DNA of 64,000 bases from Elmis aenea. Its lineage: Eukaryota > Arthropoda > Insecta > Coleoptera > Elmidae. Made by a program: the position numbers and the translations under genes. This document shows positions 38,301 through 48,550 of the stretch, one piece after another (within the stretch, counting starts at the first letter, position 1; each line of letters opens with the position of its first letter). The notes beneath the pieces are model-generated. The model was not told the origin of the DNA. It did not search any database and saw nothing but the letters and a program-made list of their open reading frames with translations. The stretch is taken from the NCBI GenBank assembly GCA_947652605.1, contig OX393576.1:61728966-61792965 (forward strand), written 5' to 3'.

Positions 38301-41300
38301 TCATTACTTTTTAACGGCGAGCGTAAAAAAATTTCTTTTAGTGTAATCAAATTAAACATAAAAATATCTAAAAATAATTTCCATAAATATTTTCGATATT
38401 TACAACAATAACGGAGATATGACACATTATTAATATGACAAAAAAAAACACTTTTTATTCAATAACTCGAAAACCGGAAATGATAGAATATTTTTGAAAA
38501 CGGTTCTGAGTTTGTCTTAAAAAATTGCACGTTTTTGGTAATTTAACCGTTTCTCTATTTTAAATATTAAGCGAGATACCCATGCAATCCCATCGAATTT
38601 GGACCACCCTGTATTACCTCCAAAAAAACTTTAAAAGAATAATAAATGTACTTGAACGCTTGTTAAGAATGTTTCACACAACACCAAATGAACTCTAAAT
38701 GATTGTTTTTAAAAATTAAAACTACTGTAAATCAAAAAAAATTTCATAAACAAGAATAAATTTTTTAGTATTAATATATTGAAAAAATGTGGGTTGCAAA
38801 GTCACCTAGGATTAATAATCCTTTTTTGTTATTGGCAAAAGAATTTTTACTGGTCAGTCATGCCTTGGGCAGTCTTCAAAATGTTTTTAAAATCAATATT
38901 TAAGAGAATAAAGATGAAAAAAAAATTTCTTAGAACTCATAGAAGATCAATTTTTGGCCTATGTGGTCTGGAAAAATTCAAGTGTGGCCCGAGAACCGAG
39001 TAAATAAAATAATTTTTATTGTCAATGTTAATAAAAATCAAAACAAATAAGTACTCAAAAAACTTTCGACTTCCAAAATTTAACCAGTCAAAAATAATGG
39101 TTATTAAATACATAATCCTGCTGTATTTATTGTTTTGAGGAATGTGTTTCTTTAGTTCATGATTTATACTATTTAGGTTCTCGCCATCAAACCCCCGATA
39201 CAGCTGACGAACGCATCAGAGATGTACCTCCTCGACAGTACACGGGTCCTCGAGGTTCCAGAGGTGGTCCACGTCGAGATAATCGCAGAGATGATAGACG
39301 CAGAACCACCGATGAAGAGGAAACGATCCTTGATAGTCAAGATGTTTCTAGTGTAGATCGCGGTAAGTATCTAAATCAAAAAAGCAACTAGTAAATATTA
39401 CTTTACTCTCTGATGGTTACTTTGTTGTAAGACTGTGGGTATTTTATAAGCTGTTGGTATACATACGATTGATGTTGCTTCAAAGTTAAAGGTGTGTACA
39501 TTTAGTTTTATCTGAATAGTGTTAGATGTGTAAGAGATGGTCTCCTGTTTTTTTGTTTTTTTTTTGTTAATGCATAGCATGAGTATCTAGTGAAAATTGT
39601 ATGTAACTTCAAGCGATCCAAGTAGCATGTGTATATAAGTTGTTTGGGGCTTGTCTTAGAATCAGTGTCAAGTGCAGAAGCTGTGTCTTGGTCAGGTAGC
39701 CGCTCTCAGCGAAGACGTAGACGTCGAGCAAGGCAACGCAGTCGTACGCCCTCGGCTTACGTTAATAATGCTCCTAGTAAGTATTTCATGTGTTTGTGCT
39801 TCATTCACTGATTAACGTAAGTACAGAGAGTGCATGTTGAATGGCTGTGCCTAATTTTTTTTTAAATTAATGTAATCTGAGGATAAATTAAAGTTTTACT
39901 AATGGTTTGCGCTCTAAACACAACAGCTTATATTTTGCTTAATTAACCTTGATGTAGGAAGTATTTTTATTGCCTTTAGTAACTTGTGTTTTTTAATTAT
40001 GTATGTACTAGGTGTAAAGGCATATCAACACATCTGAAAATATCCAAAAACACCCAACTTTTTCCCGTTATTTAAATATTTGCAAACTGGAGAATTCGCT
40101 TATTAGACAATCGTTTATCCTGTTTTTTTTTTAAATTTTAATAAGCTGTATTTGCTTGTTAAATCAGCAAAGTGTATAATTTGTAAGAGATATGGAGAGA
40201 TTCATGTAGTTTTTTTTTAAAGATGAATAAAAGTAAAGTCATATTAAATAAAAGTGCATCAAGAAGTGTGTACTTAATTAAAGTAAAAATTTCTTTCAAT
40301 TTTTTTTTGCACTTATGTTTAAAACATTTAAGTCCCTTTTATTTTCAAAATCATTTTGTCTGTAAATCACTTTCACTTAAATTTTCAAATGAAGTTTTAT
40401 CAAATGAAAGTAAAAATTATATTTGATATTACTTTCTGAATCTTGTAATAATAAATAAATTTTAATAAAATTTGCACCAAGTTTGTTACTTTAAATTGTT
40501 GATTTGTTAACTTCTCAGCTTAAAAATTTGGTATTGTTTACTGTTGTTTGAAGACTTGATCAATTAGAGATAACTGTATGTCTTGTTTTAATACACTTAT
40601 TTAGAGCATAGTTTGGACAATTGAAGAAAAAATGGAGTTCTATTGTTGCATCCTTTACAATCCTAGACGATGCCGACTTGGTAAAATATCAGGAATGCTT
40701 TACTTTGAAGAACATTTAATTGTTGTAGATAACAGCTTTAGCTATAATAACGACTAATAGCTAAATAAATTTATGTCTTTATGTGAAATAAAACTCTTGT
40801 ATCTAATAACCACAAAGCTAACCATTAGAAGTACACTTATACAGGGTTCTCGTTTTTCGAGGGCCACTATGGGGATCTCGTAAACGGTAAAAGTTACGAC
40901 TTCGTTGAAATTAGGGCAAAGTTGTATATTCAGGTGCTTAATAATTTGACGCAAACAGAACTTATCTAGTTTTTTTAGTTTTTGAGATATAGGGGAAAAA
41001 GGAAAAAAGTGTATTTTTGTTTTTTTCCCGCCACTTTTTCATTTGATGTCCAATTTCATTTCTGTAATAACTTTTTCACAGTCACTTTTTGCAAGGAATC
41101 AGAATCTCCAATTATATTTTCCATGCGACGTTTCGCTTTTTTTAAACCTTCATCGGGTCAATTTTTTCTTATGGACGCTATATCTGATTTTAACGCCAAT
41201 TTTATTCTGAATTCGACAATGTATAACACTTGACACAATATTTGAAACAATTGTTGTTAAAAATGGCAAAAACAAATATTTTATTTTGAAAAATTCCTAA

Positions 41301-42735
41301 TCGGCATGGTAAATAATTGTCTTTATTCCTTTTTCCTTGGAAGCAGGTAATTACTATTAAAGGGATTTAATTAAAGATTTAACACAAAAGGAAAATAGGT
41401 AGGTATTTATTAATTAATTGAAGTTATTGAAAGGTAAAAAACAGCTAGACCATCCGTGCACGGTAACCCAACCAAGAACTAACTTAACTTATCAAACGAA
41501 CGCATTGGTTACATCTGCAACGAGTTATGCCCTTTATCTGCGTTAATGACTTCTAATAAGTAAACAGAGTTTTTGATGTTTTTTAAAAACTATGAAAACT
41601 TATATTTGGTTACGAAAATTTGGTTGCACATTCTTTGATGCCAAATAAGAGATTAAATGTATTAGTGTATTTTATTACTTAATTGAGGAAAAATATTTGC
41701 TAATAAGTAAACAATGTTAATGCATTCTCAACATATTAATGAATACCTGCTTTTGTTAACGAAATGTCAATTTTATTAATTAACCCTTTTCTAAATTACC
41801 ATAAAACAGAGAAAGTGGCTATGTTTTGTGAAATTTAAAAAAAAATTGTTATGAAACGTCAAAACAAGGAAAAAGGGACAAAGACAATAATTATTTACCA
41901 TGCTGATTAGCAATTTTTTTAAATAAAATATTTGCTTTTGCCATATTTAACAATTATTTCAAAAAACTGTCAAATGTTATACATTGTCGAATTCAGAATA
42001 AAATGCTCTACAAATTGGCGTTAAAATAAGATATAGCGTCCATAAGAAAAAATTGACCTGATGATGGTTTAAAAAAAGCGAAACGTCGCATGGAAAATAT
42101 AATTGGGGATTCTGCTTCCTTGCAAAAAGTGGCCATGAAAAAGTTTTAACTGAAATGAAATTCGACATCAAATGAAAAAGTTACAGGCAAAAAACAAAAA
42201 TCCACTTTTTTACTTTTCCCCCTATATCTCAAAAACCAAAAAAGCTAGATAAGTTCTGTTTGCGTCAAATTATTAAGCACCTGAATATACAACTTTGCCC
42301 TAATTTAACCGAAGACGTAACTCTTACCGTTTACGAGAACCCTGTATAATTACAGCAATGTTTTGTTAACATTCTGTTACCTAATTAATTATAATAATTG
42401 TAAAATGTATTGTGTTTCTGGCACTGGGGAATTTTAATTTAGTTTAATACACTATAAAGGAAAATTTTGAATTTCAGTTGCTGTTTGCAGTGAAAATTTT
42501 CAGCATTAAAGTGTTTGTTGATTGAACCTGTTAACTAAGTTTGAATTTTTGTGTTCCAGTAAATGATCAACCCGCAGGCGGTAATGGTGATCAGCAAACA
42601 ACAACTAATGATATGGCGTTAACTGGAGACAGTACGACTAAACAACAACAGAAACCACGTTCGAACAAGCCCCCCCCATCTCGTCGCAATGAGGCAAAGC
42701 CCAAAGAAGGACTCGTCAATGGCACAACTGCCTAG
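23358..42735 (+). CDS. FMR1: FMR1, fragile X messenger ribonucleoprotein (12 exons)
   Basis: Exons: 23358-23408, 23817-23869, 23926-24076, 24132-24295, 24352-24588, 31620-31767, 31824-31961, 32053-32196, 32317-32728, 39177-39362, 39660-39776, 42560-42735. The frame is kept throughout, giving 658 aa. Exons 1-4 encode the tandem Agenet/Tudor domains (start [20 protein letters not shown]). Exon 5 encodes KH0. KH1 has its GAHG loop at residues 236-239 and KH2 its GKNG loop at 299-302. An NES-like leucine/isoleucine segment ([17 protein letters not shown]) opens exon 9, followed by an arginine-glycine RGG box at about 408-431. Exons 10-12 encode the insect C-terminus ([28 protein letters not shown]; stop after [12 protein letters not shown]). 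FMRP binds RNA and ribosomes and represses translation, notably at synapses. Introns 5 (7.0 kb), 9 (6.4 kb) and 11 (2.8 kb) are filled with transposons and a minisatellite. The single-copy arrangement looks intact. Confidence 0.96.
24589..25300 (+). other. 5' part of FMR1 intron 5
   Basis: AT-rich intronic DNA with no feature recognised before the foldback-type element begins at about 25301. Confidence 0.5.
26466..27432. mobile_element. TA-flanked palindromic element, family CAGGGTGTGTAAAAATTGG, nested in mariner
   Basis: TA|CAGGGTGTGTAAAAATTGG at 26466 and its complement ending CACACCCTG|TA at 27432. The terminal arms (about 100 bp, including GTACAACATTTTCGTATTAAG and its complement near 26540 and 27340) are inverted copies. 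The centre contains a different AT-rich sequence with ATGTATGTATGTTTGTATG-type repeats and an AGGGGCTCC palindrome around 27240-27260. It has no transposase. Confidence 0.8.
27449..27895 (-). pseudogene. Mariner transposase, C-terminal half, inactivated
   Basis: In - strand order: [20 protein letters not shown], an in-frame stop, then TGD, another stop in place of [20 protein letters not shown] (second catalytic D in HDNAP), [17 protein letters not shown] (third catalytic D), and [23 protein letters not shown]. This is the DD34D mariner layout. At least two nonsense changes and loss of the whole DNA-binding half make it dead. Frames match other insect mariners (SETMAR-like domain) from memory. 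Confidence 0.85.
28423..29610 (+). other. FMR1 intron 5, unassigned part
   Basis: AT-rich intronic DNA. A short inverted pair (AAATTTGTCAAAG at about 28540 and CTTTGACAAATTT at about 28595) was seen. No gene. Confidence 0.45.
30023..31041. mobile_element. hAT-type MITE with GCTCC repeats, TSD GGTTTTTA
   Basis: The ends are CAGGGGTTTGGAGCAG and, inverted, TGCTCCGCTCCAAACCCCTG. Perfect 8-bp repeats GGTTTTTA flank it (30015-30022, 31042-31049). Subterminal arrays of GCTCC/GGAGC words are present on both sides (30050-30105; 30940-31030). It is split by a 5'-truncated LINE at 30320-30928. Confidence 0.88.
30320..30928 (+). mobile_element. 5'-truncated Jockey-type LINE with poly(A) and TSD
   Basis: The insertion has direct repeats ATTGTACAT at 30311-30319 and about 30930-30938, and ends in an 18-A tail. 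The open frame to 30718 encodes the C-terminal end of a Jockey-like reverse transcriptase: [51 protein letters not shown], then DLHRDLGV. The catalytic RT core and endonuclease are missing. The frame is intact over its length, which suggests a fairly recent insertion. It is the innermost of three nested insertions. Confidence 0.88.
33436..33957. repeat. 23-bp minisatellite in FMR1 intron 9
   Basis: About 22 tandem copies of a 23-bp unit (ACAGAATAAACAAACAAATTC plus AT) run from about 33436 to 33957. Two point variants (CAAACAAATT / CAAACGAATT) are interspersed, and a shortened unit (AATTTAAACAATAAACAAAC) occurs at about 33615 and 33825. The shortened unit recurring inside the array suggests segmental duplication of several units at once. 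Confidence 0.92.
34138..34385. mobile_element. Short MITE, GAAGGGGCTAGTGCAAAAAG termini
   Basis: GAAGGGGCTAGTGCAAAAAG plus GGTACAAGTG at the left pairs with CACTTATACCC plus TTTTTGCACCAACCCCTTC at the right. It is about 248 bp, in FMR1 intron 9, with no coding. The target duplication is unclear. Confidence 0.6.
35265..35960. mobile_element. TA-flanked palindromic element, family CAGGGTGAGGCATCAC
   Basis: TA|CAGGGTGAGGCATCAC at 35265 and its complement ending CCTCACTCTG|TA at 35960. The arms pair over about 300 bp (GACACCCCCACTTATTTTGTTATT with its complement near 35910-35945). It is non-autonomous. Confidence 0.8.
35985..36600 (-). pseudogene. Unrecognised coding-like fragment in FMR1 intron 9
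   Basis: On the - strand, about 36263-35985 reads without stops as a normal-composition protein ([53 protein letters not shown]). Frame-shifted continuation upstream ([19 protein letters not shown]) lies near 36430-36370. It looks like a decayed gene or retrocopy on the strand opposite FMR1. I do not recognise the family. It could also be part of a transposon whose ends I did not find. Confidence 0.35.
37403..38611. mobile_element. TA-flanked palindromic element, family GGTGGTCCAAATTCGAT, copy 2
   Basis: TA|CAAGGTGGTCCAAATTCGAT at 37403 and its complement ending GGACCACCCTG|TA at 38611. It is the same family as 8188-9400, with near-identical inverted arms and length (1209 against 1213 bp). 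It lies in FMR1 intron 9. Confidence 0.85.
40842..42344. mobile_element. TA-flanked palindromic element, family CAGGGTTCTCG
   Basis: TA|CAGGGTTCTCG at 40842 and CGAGAACCCTG|TA ending at 42344. The arms pair over about 600 bp (CAAATTATTAAGCACCTGAATATACAAC and complement; GCGACGTTTCGC/GCGAAACGTCGC; ATGGTAAATAATTG). It lies in FMR1 intron 11. A related one-arm trace (GGGCCACTATTGGGATCTTGTAAAC) occurs at about 51303. Confidence 0.82.
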
Positions 42736-43640
42736 AGTCCCAGTGTGCTGTGCCAAAGTATTACTAATGGTTGTATTATTAATTACCGATGTGTGCTCCG
42801 TACATACGCAAGGACATTTAAATTATGTTTCCTCAATTGTTGATGTTGTGTTGCATATCTTTTCCCCAGCGTAGTAATAAAAAAATAGTGGGCGGACGGC
42901 TGCCCCATCCTGGCCGAAACTAAGTGACTGTTAGGTTCTGTGAACCGCGAGTCCACCGTGTTGGTTAGACTGTTTTTTGTGTGGCTTGCATTGCGCCTCT
43001 TCTGGTTGAGTACCGAGCGAAGACACTATTATTTAAAAACGACCTACGGGGGTTTTGCAAGTAATTTTCTAATCTTCAATACGTATATAGATGTTGTTTA
43101 TCTAGCACACAATACTTCAGTAATGGTAAATTAATTACTTACAGGACAGGTGATTTAAAATCGATTTTATTTGGTAAAATATGAAATTGGTAACCTATTT
43201 GTTAATTTATGTATTTTATTTATTATTTTTTTATTCTAAAGTGTAGTTAGAAATCTAATTTGTTACCTATTTACTTTTTTGTTTTCATATTGGATGAAAT
43301 AGTGTATAAATAAAGTACTGCAGTTGTGTAAATAAGCTTATTTTTTCAGCGTATTTAGTTAGGAGCTTTATTTATGAATTGTTACATTGTTTTCTGCCAT
43401 GTATTGATATAGCAAATAAATTTTTTTGCATTAAATAAACTAGTAGATCTGCTCAGAATATAATTTTGTTTGTAGTGGAAATGGTGCAGCTCAATATTAT
43501 ACTTTAACTCTTTTTTTTGGTAGTGTTTAAAAAATATGACAAGTTTGCTGCTCTCTTGTGTATTTTTTTTTGTTATATAAAGTTTTTAAAAAAATGTCTT
43601 ACGTTCTGTAATAATAAATTAATATTTTATTAAATGAAAT
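42736..43640 (+). other. FMR1 3' UTR
   Basis: Downstream of the stop codon. Candidate polyadenylation signals AATAAA lie at 43309-43314 and in the AAATAAAC stretch near 43433, followed by T-rich DNA. The transcript end cannot be fixed from sequence. Confidence 0.45.
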
Positions 43641-44170
43641 ATTCTTAAAACTTGTTTATCCAAATTTGGATGCCTTTGTTTTGTTATTGTTGATTAGATT
43701 TTAATTGGCAACACCAGACATTGTGGGTGATACACTTTTATTGAACAAATCTTAAAATTGAAATTAATTTTGAAAGATATTAAAGATTAAAATTTATTTG
43801 TGAGTGTTGTGTTGTTTTGAATGGGGGCAACCTTTTCATATAATTTTTATTGTAGAAGCCAAATGAATCAAGAAAAATCTAAAAACATGAGTAACTCTGA
43901 AAAGATGTGAAATTAAAGGAATTTTTAATGGATTCTGCATGATTTAAAAGCAAATAATTTTTATTTAAATAGTTTACACTTTTGTCAATTTATTGTTAAT
44001 GAAATCCTCTTCAGTTAATAAAAATTAATATAATAATAATTAATAATAAAACTATTTAATGAAGGTTTATGTTTTGAACATAAATTACCAATTACCTTTA
44101 ATTTCAAATGGACCAATAATTTTGTTATTAAAAATCCTAGCCCAAATACTTTTTGAGGATTCGGAGTTTT

Positions 44171-44400
44171 GAAGAGCTGTAAAAAATAGTTTCAGGACGT
44201 TTTTGAACAAACTTAAGCTGGTAATGCATTGCTTATGGTGTTCTTAAGATTTTTAGAAAATACAGAGAACATTGCGAAACTGTAAATTTTTGTCAACACT
44301 TGTAACGTTTTTGAAAACTTTACAGAGCTGTTTTAGGTATTTTTGAGCAAACTTTAGCTGGAAATGCATTATTTTTTTTAGATAATATAGAAGCAATTGC
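44171..44400. repeat. Direct repeat shared with 48131-48297
   Basis: The segment beginning GAAGAGCTGTAAAAAATAGT and running past TTCAGGACGTTTTTGAACAA is repeated almost identically at 48131-48297. It also contains an imperfect internal tandem copy (GAGCTGTTTTAGGTATTTTT at about 44325). The two copies bracket the hAT/satellite region. Confidence 0.7.
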
Positions 44401-45224
44401 AAATTTTCCTCAAAGACTAGCCAAAATATTGTAAATTTAAGAAAATGCCATAAAATTCCATTCACACGTTTTATAAAAACGTTTTTATCAATATTTCCAC
44501 CAACTGAGTGTAAATAACTGTTATTTATAAAATAGTCGAAGGTACAAGAAAAATTATGAATAGTTTTTAATTTTTGAAATTACCGCGTGTTTTTTAATGC
44601 AAAACTTTTCTCGATTTATGTTTTGAATTTTGCATTTAATGAAAGTTTGGTTAAGTTTATGAGGCCAATGTTTCTTATTTTACCCTGAAAAACGTTATTA
44701 AGGCTAAAATTTAACTTTTTAAAGTCATTTAAAATCAGCTGTTATGAATGAATGCTTATATACGGACATCAAATGGACGCTACATTGTTAATGAGTTAGA
44801 AGGAGATAGATTTAGTATCGGACGTTGGATATTATATCTAGTCCGGCAACGAAAGGCTCTGTTTGTTTCTTTTTAACACGTACGTTGTAACAGTCGCATA
44901 TGTCGTAGCTTACTCGTCACCTCCTTTATGTGCTCCTGATACAAAATATAAGTAGAAAATGTGACCGATAGAGGTCACGGCCTACACGATTTTGAATTGT
45001 ATAATGTATAGCCAGTTTGGCTGACGTACCCCCATAACTTAATTGTTTTCAATGGAAACCCCTATAAACAGTGGTGAGCTTTGTTAAATTATTCCTTAAT
45101 TTGCGAGCCCCTTGTTCTTCTTATTAACCATTTTCTCAAGAAAAAAAATATCTTAAATCCCGGTGGGCCGGTCGCTCTGGGGCCGCGATATGTTTGCCCT
45201 AATTTCTAAAGTTAGTGCACTTGA

Positions 45225-46700
45225 TGTTCGGTGTTCAAAATGTAGCTAAAAGACTGGCGCATCAAACGATGTAGAGAAAGTGCAAATAAAACACTTTTTG
45301 ATATCATCCACGGCCGTCTGCAAAAGGTCCGGCAATATGCCAAGAGTTCGCTCGCAAAAATAAAAACATCTCGGTCTACAAAAAAATTCGTAACTCCGTT
45401 ATTAGCCACCCGAAAATTTTGATTCGGTGTTTAAAATGTTGCTAAAAGACTGGCGCATCCAACGATGTAAAGAAAGTGCAAATAAAACACTTTTTGATAT
45501 CATCCACGGCCGTCTGCAAAAGGTCCGGCAATATGCCAAGAGTTCGCTCGCAAAAATAAAAACATCTCGGTCTACAAAAAAATTCGTAACTCCGTTATTA
45601 GCCACCCGAAAATTTTGATTCGGTGTTTAAAATGTTGCTAAAAGACTGGCGCATTCAACGATGTAAAGAAAGTGTAATTAAAACACTTTTTGATATTATC
45701 CACGGCCGTCTGAAAAAGGTCCGGCAATATGCCAAGAGTTCGCTCGCAAAAATAAAAACATCTCGGTCTACAAAAAAATTCGTAACTCCGTTATTAGCCA
45801 CCCGAAAATTTTGATTCGGTGTTTAAAATGTAGCTAAAAGACTGGCGCATCCAACGATGTAAAGAAAGTGCAAATAAAACACATTTTGATATCATCCACG
45901 GCCGTCTGCAAAAGGTCCGGCAATATGCCAAGAGTTCGCTCGCAAAAATAAAAACATCTCGGTCTACAAAAAAATTCGTAACTCCGTTATTAGCCACCCG
46001 AAAATTTTGATTCGGTGTTTAAAATGTTGCTAAAAGACTGGCGCATCCAACGATGTAAAGAAAGTGCAAATAAAACACTTTTTGATATCATCCACGGCCG
46101 TCTGCAAAAGGTCCGGCAATATGCCAAGAGTTCGCTCGCAAAAATAAAAACATCTCGGTCTACAAAAAAATTCGTAACTCCGTTATTAGCCACCCGAAAA
46201 TTTTGATTCGGTGTTTAAAATGTTGCTAAAAGACTGGCGCATTCAACGATGTAAAGAAAGTGTAATTAAAACACTTTTTGATATTATCCACGGCCGTCTG
46301 AAAAAGGTCCGGCAATATGCCAAGAGTTCGCTCGCAAAAATAAAAACATCTCGGTCTACAAAAAAATTCGTAACTCTGTTATTAGCCACCCGAAAATTTT
46401 GATTCGGTGTTTAAAATGTAGCTAAAAGACTGGCGCATCCAACGATGTAAAGAAAGTGCAAATAAAACACTTTTTGATATCATCCACGGCCGTCTGCAAA
46501 AGGTCCGGCAATATGCCAAGAGTTCGCTCGCAAAAATAAAAACATCTCGGTCTACAAAAAAATTCGTAACTCCGTTATTAGCGGCCCGAAAATTTTGATT
46601 CGGTGTTTAAAATGTAGCTAAAAGACTGGCGCATCCAACGATGTAAAGAAAGTGCAAATAAAACACATTTTGATATCATCCACGGCCGTCTGAAAAAGGT
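45225..46700. repeat. 196-bp satellite array with 3-monomer higher-order repeat
   Basis: Monomer starts (GATTCGGTGTT) are at 45225, 45421, 45617, 45813, 46009, 46205, 46401 and 46597; the last is truncated at about 46700. Variants follow the order A-B-C-A-B-C-A-A'. A has TGTAGC, B has TGTTGC, and C has TGTTGC plus GTGTAATTAAAACAC and GATATTATCC. The B and C monomers 588 bp apart are nearly identical, so triplets were amplified as a unit. Both strands stay open for 63-67 codons per monomer, but the period is not a multiple of three. A stop codon in A monomers breaks the + frame. It is treated as non-coding. Confidence 0.93.
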
Positions 46701-46799
46701 TCTTTCAAAAGGTCATACTTGTGATATTTGTCATACTTGTGATCGCGTTCGCTATGAGATTGTGTAGGGAAAAAATCAAAGTTTGTTATAGTTTTTAAT

Positions 46800-47640
46800 C
46801 AAGAAAAACTGGAAAAAAAGAAAAGGTGCTCATAAAGAGAGAGAGAAAAGGCTAAAAGTACTTCACGAAGTTGCTAAAAAAAATTCAAGTTAAGTGATTT
46901 GTTTGCTTTAGCTTCTAAAGTTAGTGCACCTGATGTTGAAAAATCATTGATCAAGAATAGCATTCATCAAATTCGACAAAAGAAGACCATCTAATCTGCC
47001 CCATTGAAACGGACAAAATTGAAACGTCGATTATCAACGCAAAGTCTTCATGTTCAAGTCTAACTTACCAAGTAACAAATATTTTGAATGCTTATCAGCT
47101 AGTTGTTTCACAAAACCAACAAGTCAAAATTCTGAGTATTTTTTTAACAAACATCCTTGTCAGCCAACTATTGGTGATATAACTTATTGGCCATTTAAGC
47201 CAAATGTTATATTTTACAGAGATGATAAAATAAGCAGACGATGGTTATCATATTGTTTAGAAAAAGAATCTCTATTTTGTTCCGTGTGCTTGGCATACAG
47301 TGATAAGAACGAATGTTCGTTTGTAAATGATGGAATGAAAGACTGGAAGCATACTCTGCAACGTGTTAAAGAACATGAAAATAATAAGATCCATGAAAAT
47401 TGTGTTTATAGGCATATGCTTAAACTTAAAAGTAAAGATATTTATGGTTTAATATTCTCAAATGAAGGTAGCTTACGTCAAAAAAAATGCTCTTGAACGC
47501 AAGCAAGTATTGGAAAGAATTATAGATGTAAAACTAATTGGAAAAAGGGGTTTAGCTTTTCGGGCTCACAGGAATCTACTAATTCACTTTCATTAGAGCA
47601 TAATGAGACTAAACATGGAATTTTTTTAGAAATAATTTTA
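46800..47640 (+). pseudogene. hAT (ZMYM/TTF-type) transposase fragment, frameshifted
   Basis: The N-terminal basic tract (KTGKKRKGAHKEREKRLKVL) starts near 46812 and is interrupted by a stop. From 47050 a 148-aa frame contains the TTF-type zinc-finger region: CQPTIGDITYWPFKPN, then RRWLSYCLEKESLFCSVCLAY, then DWKHTLQRVKEHENNKIHEN. After a frameshift near 47490 further pieces appear (RKQVLERIIDVK; KRGLAFRAHRN; FLEIILLLSKYD). This is the standard order of ZMYM1-like hAT transposases. Everything after the start of the catalytic domain is gone. Confidence 0.85.
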
Positions 47641-48130
47641 TTATTATCTAAATATGACAACACTTTGAAATTAAATTTTTTTGGGTCATTATTTTTCTGG
47701 GGGCCGGTCTAGCAGGTTTTTCCCGGGCCGGTTGAATTTCTTAGTCCGCTACTGTGCCTATCAAGCAATGACGATTAAATTTAGAATAACCCGTCGCACA
47801 ATAGAATTTTTTGAATTATGTACAATCACTCGATTATTCACGTTTGAATTTAAAATGCCATTTTTTTCCAACATATAATTGACATTATTTTTTTGTTTTT
47901 ATTTAACTATATGAGCGAGCCCTTTGTTAAAAATTTCATAGCTCACCACTGCCTATAAACCTTATTTTTTTGTAAATTGAAGGAAATCCTCTATGAAATG
48001 AAGTTAAATCCTCTATGAAATGAAGTTAAATACTGTGAAATCTATTAGACTTGCGAGAGTAAACTTTTTTTGAAAAATGTAATAGCTTTGCAATAGCTGC
48101 ACCTCTTCTATTTGAGAAAAATAATATCTT

Positions 48131-48297
48131 GAAGAGCTGTAAAAAATAGTTTCAGGACGTTTTTGAACAAACTTAGCTAGTAATGCATTGCTTATGGCGT
48201 TCTTAAGATTTTTAGAAAATATGGAGACCATTGCAAAACTGTAAATTTTTGTCAACACTTGTAAAACGTTTTTGAAAACTTTAAAGAGCTGTTTTAG
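48131..48297. repeat. Second copy of the 44171 repeat
   Basis: Near-identical to 44171-44340, same orientation. It ends abruptly at the junction with the half palindromic element that starts at about 48298. Confidence 0.7.
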
Positions 48298-48492
48298 GTT
48301 TATGACACATTATTAATGTGACGGAAAAAAAAACTTTTTCCAATAACTCAACTACCCGAAATGATAAAATATTTTTGAAAACAGTTCTGAGTTTGCCTCA
48401 AAAATCTGCACATTTTTGGTAATTTAACCGTTTCTCTATCTTGAATAGTAAGCGAGATATCCGTGTAATCCCATCGAATTTGGACCACCCTG
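48298..48492. mobile_element. Right-half fragment of the GGTGGTCCAAATTCGAT palindrome family
   Basis: From ATGACACATTATTAATGTGAC to GAATTTGGACCACCCTG|TA, about 195 bp. It corresponds to the last sixth of the copies at 8188-9400 and 37403-38611; the rest is missing. Confidence 0.8.
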
Positions 48493-48550
48493 TACAGTCT
48501 TACATTTTTTGTTGGAAAAAATTCGCATATTACGCAATAATTCTTATGTA

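Larger units (their letters stand above)
32729..39176 (+). other. FMR1 intron 9, or 3' end of a short isoform
   Basis: The donor AAC|GTAAAT at 32729 joins 39177 (CGT-TCT-CGC) in frame. If the intron is retained, the reading frame ends three codons later at a TGA (32734-32736) after GEGNRERK. That would give a protein lacking the last 160 or so residues but keeping the RGG box. The intron contains a minisatellite, a 250-bp MITE and two palindromic elements, listed separately. Confidence 0.6.
45069..47951 (+). mobile_element. hAT element carrying a satellite array, TSD CCTATAAA
   Basis: The termini are CAGTGGTGAGC at 45069 and GCTCACCACTG ending at 47951. Perfect 8-bp direct repeats CCTATAAA flank it (45061-45068 and 47952-47959). 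A second matching block (GCGAGCCCC / GGGCTCGC) lies about 30 bp inside each end. From left to right it holds a short 5' region, a 196-bp satellite array (45225-46700), and a decayed ZMYM1/DUF4371-like hAT transposase fragment (about 46800-47640). Total length is 2883 bp, which is short for an autonomous member. The transposase is broken and cut off before the catalytic region is complete. Confidence 0.9.

Noticed and set aside
45427..46402. Family of small tandem genes of 63-67 aa
   Set aside because: The frames exist on both strands only because a 196-bp satellite is repeated. The period is not a multiple of three and A monomers carry a stop.
47050..47496. Intact host zinc-finger gene
   Set aside because: The frame is followed by a frame-shifted continuation of the hAT transposase and lies inside hAT ends with a target duplication.
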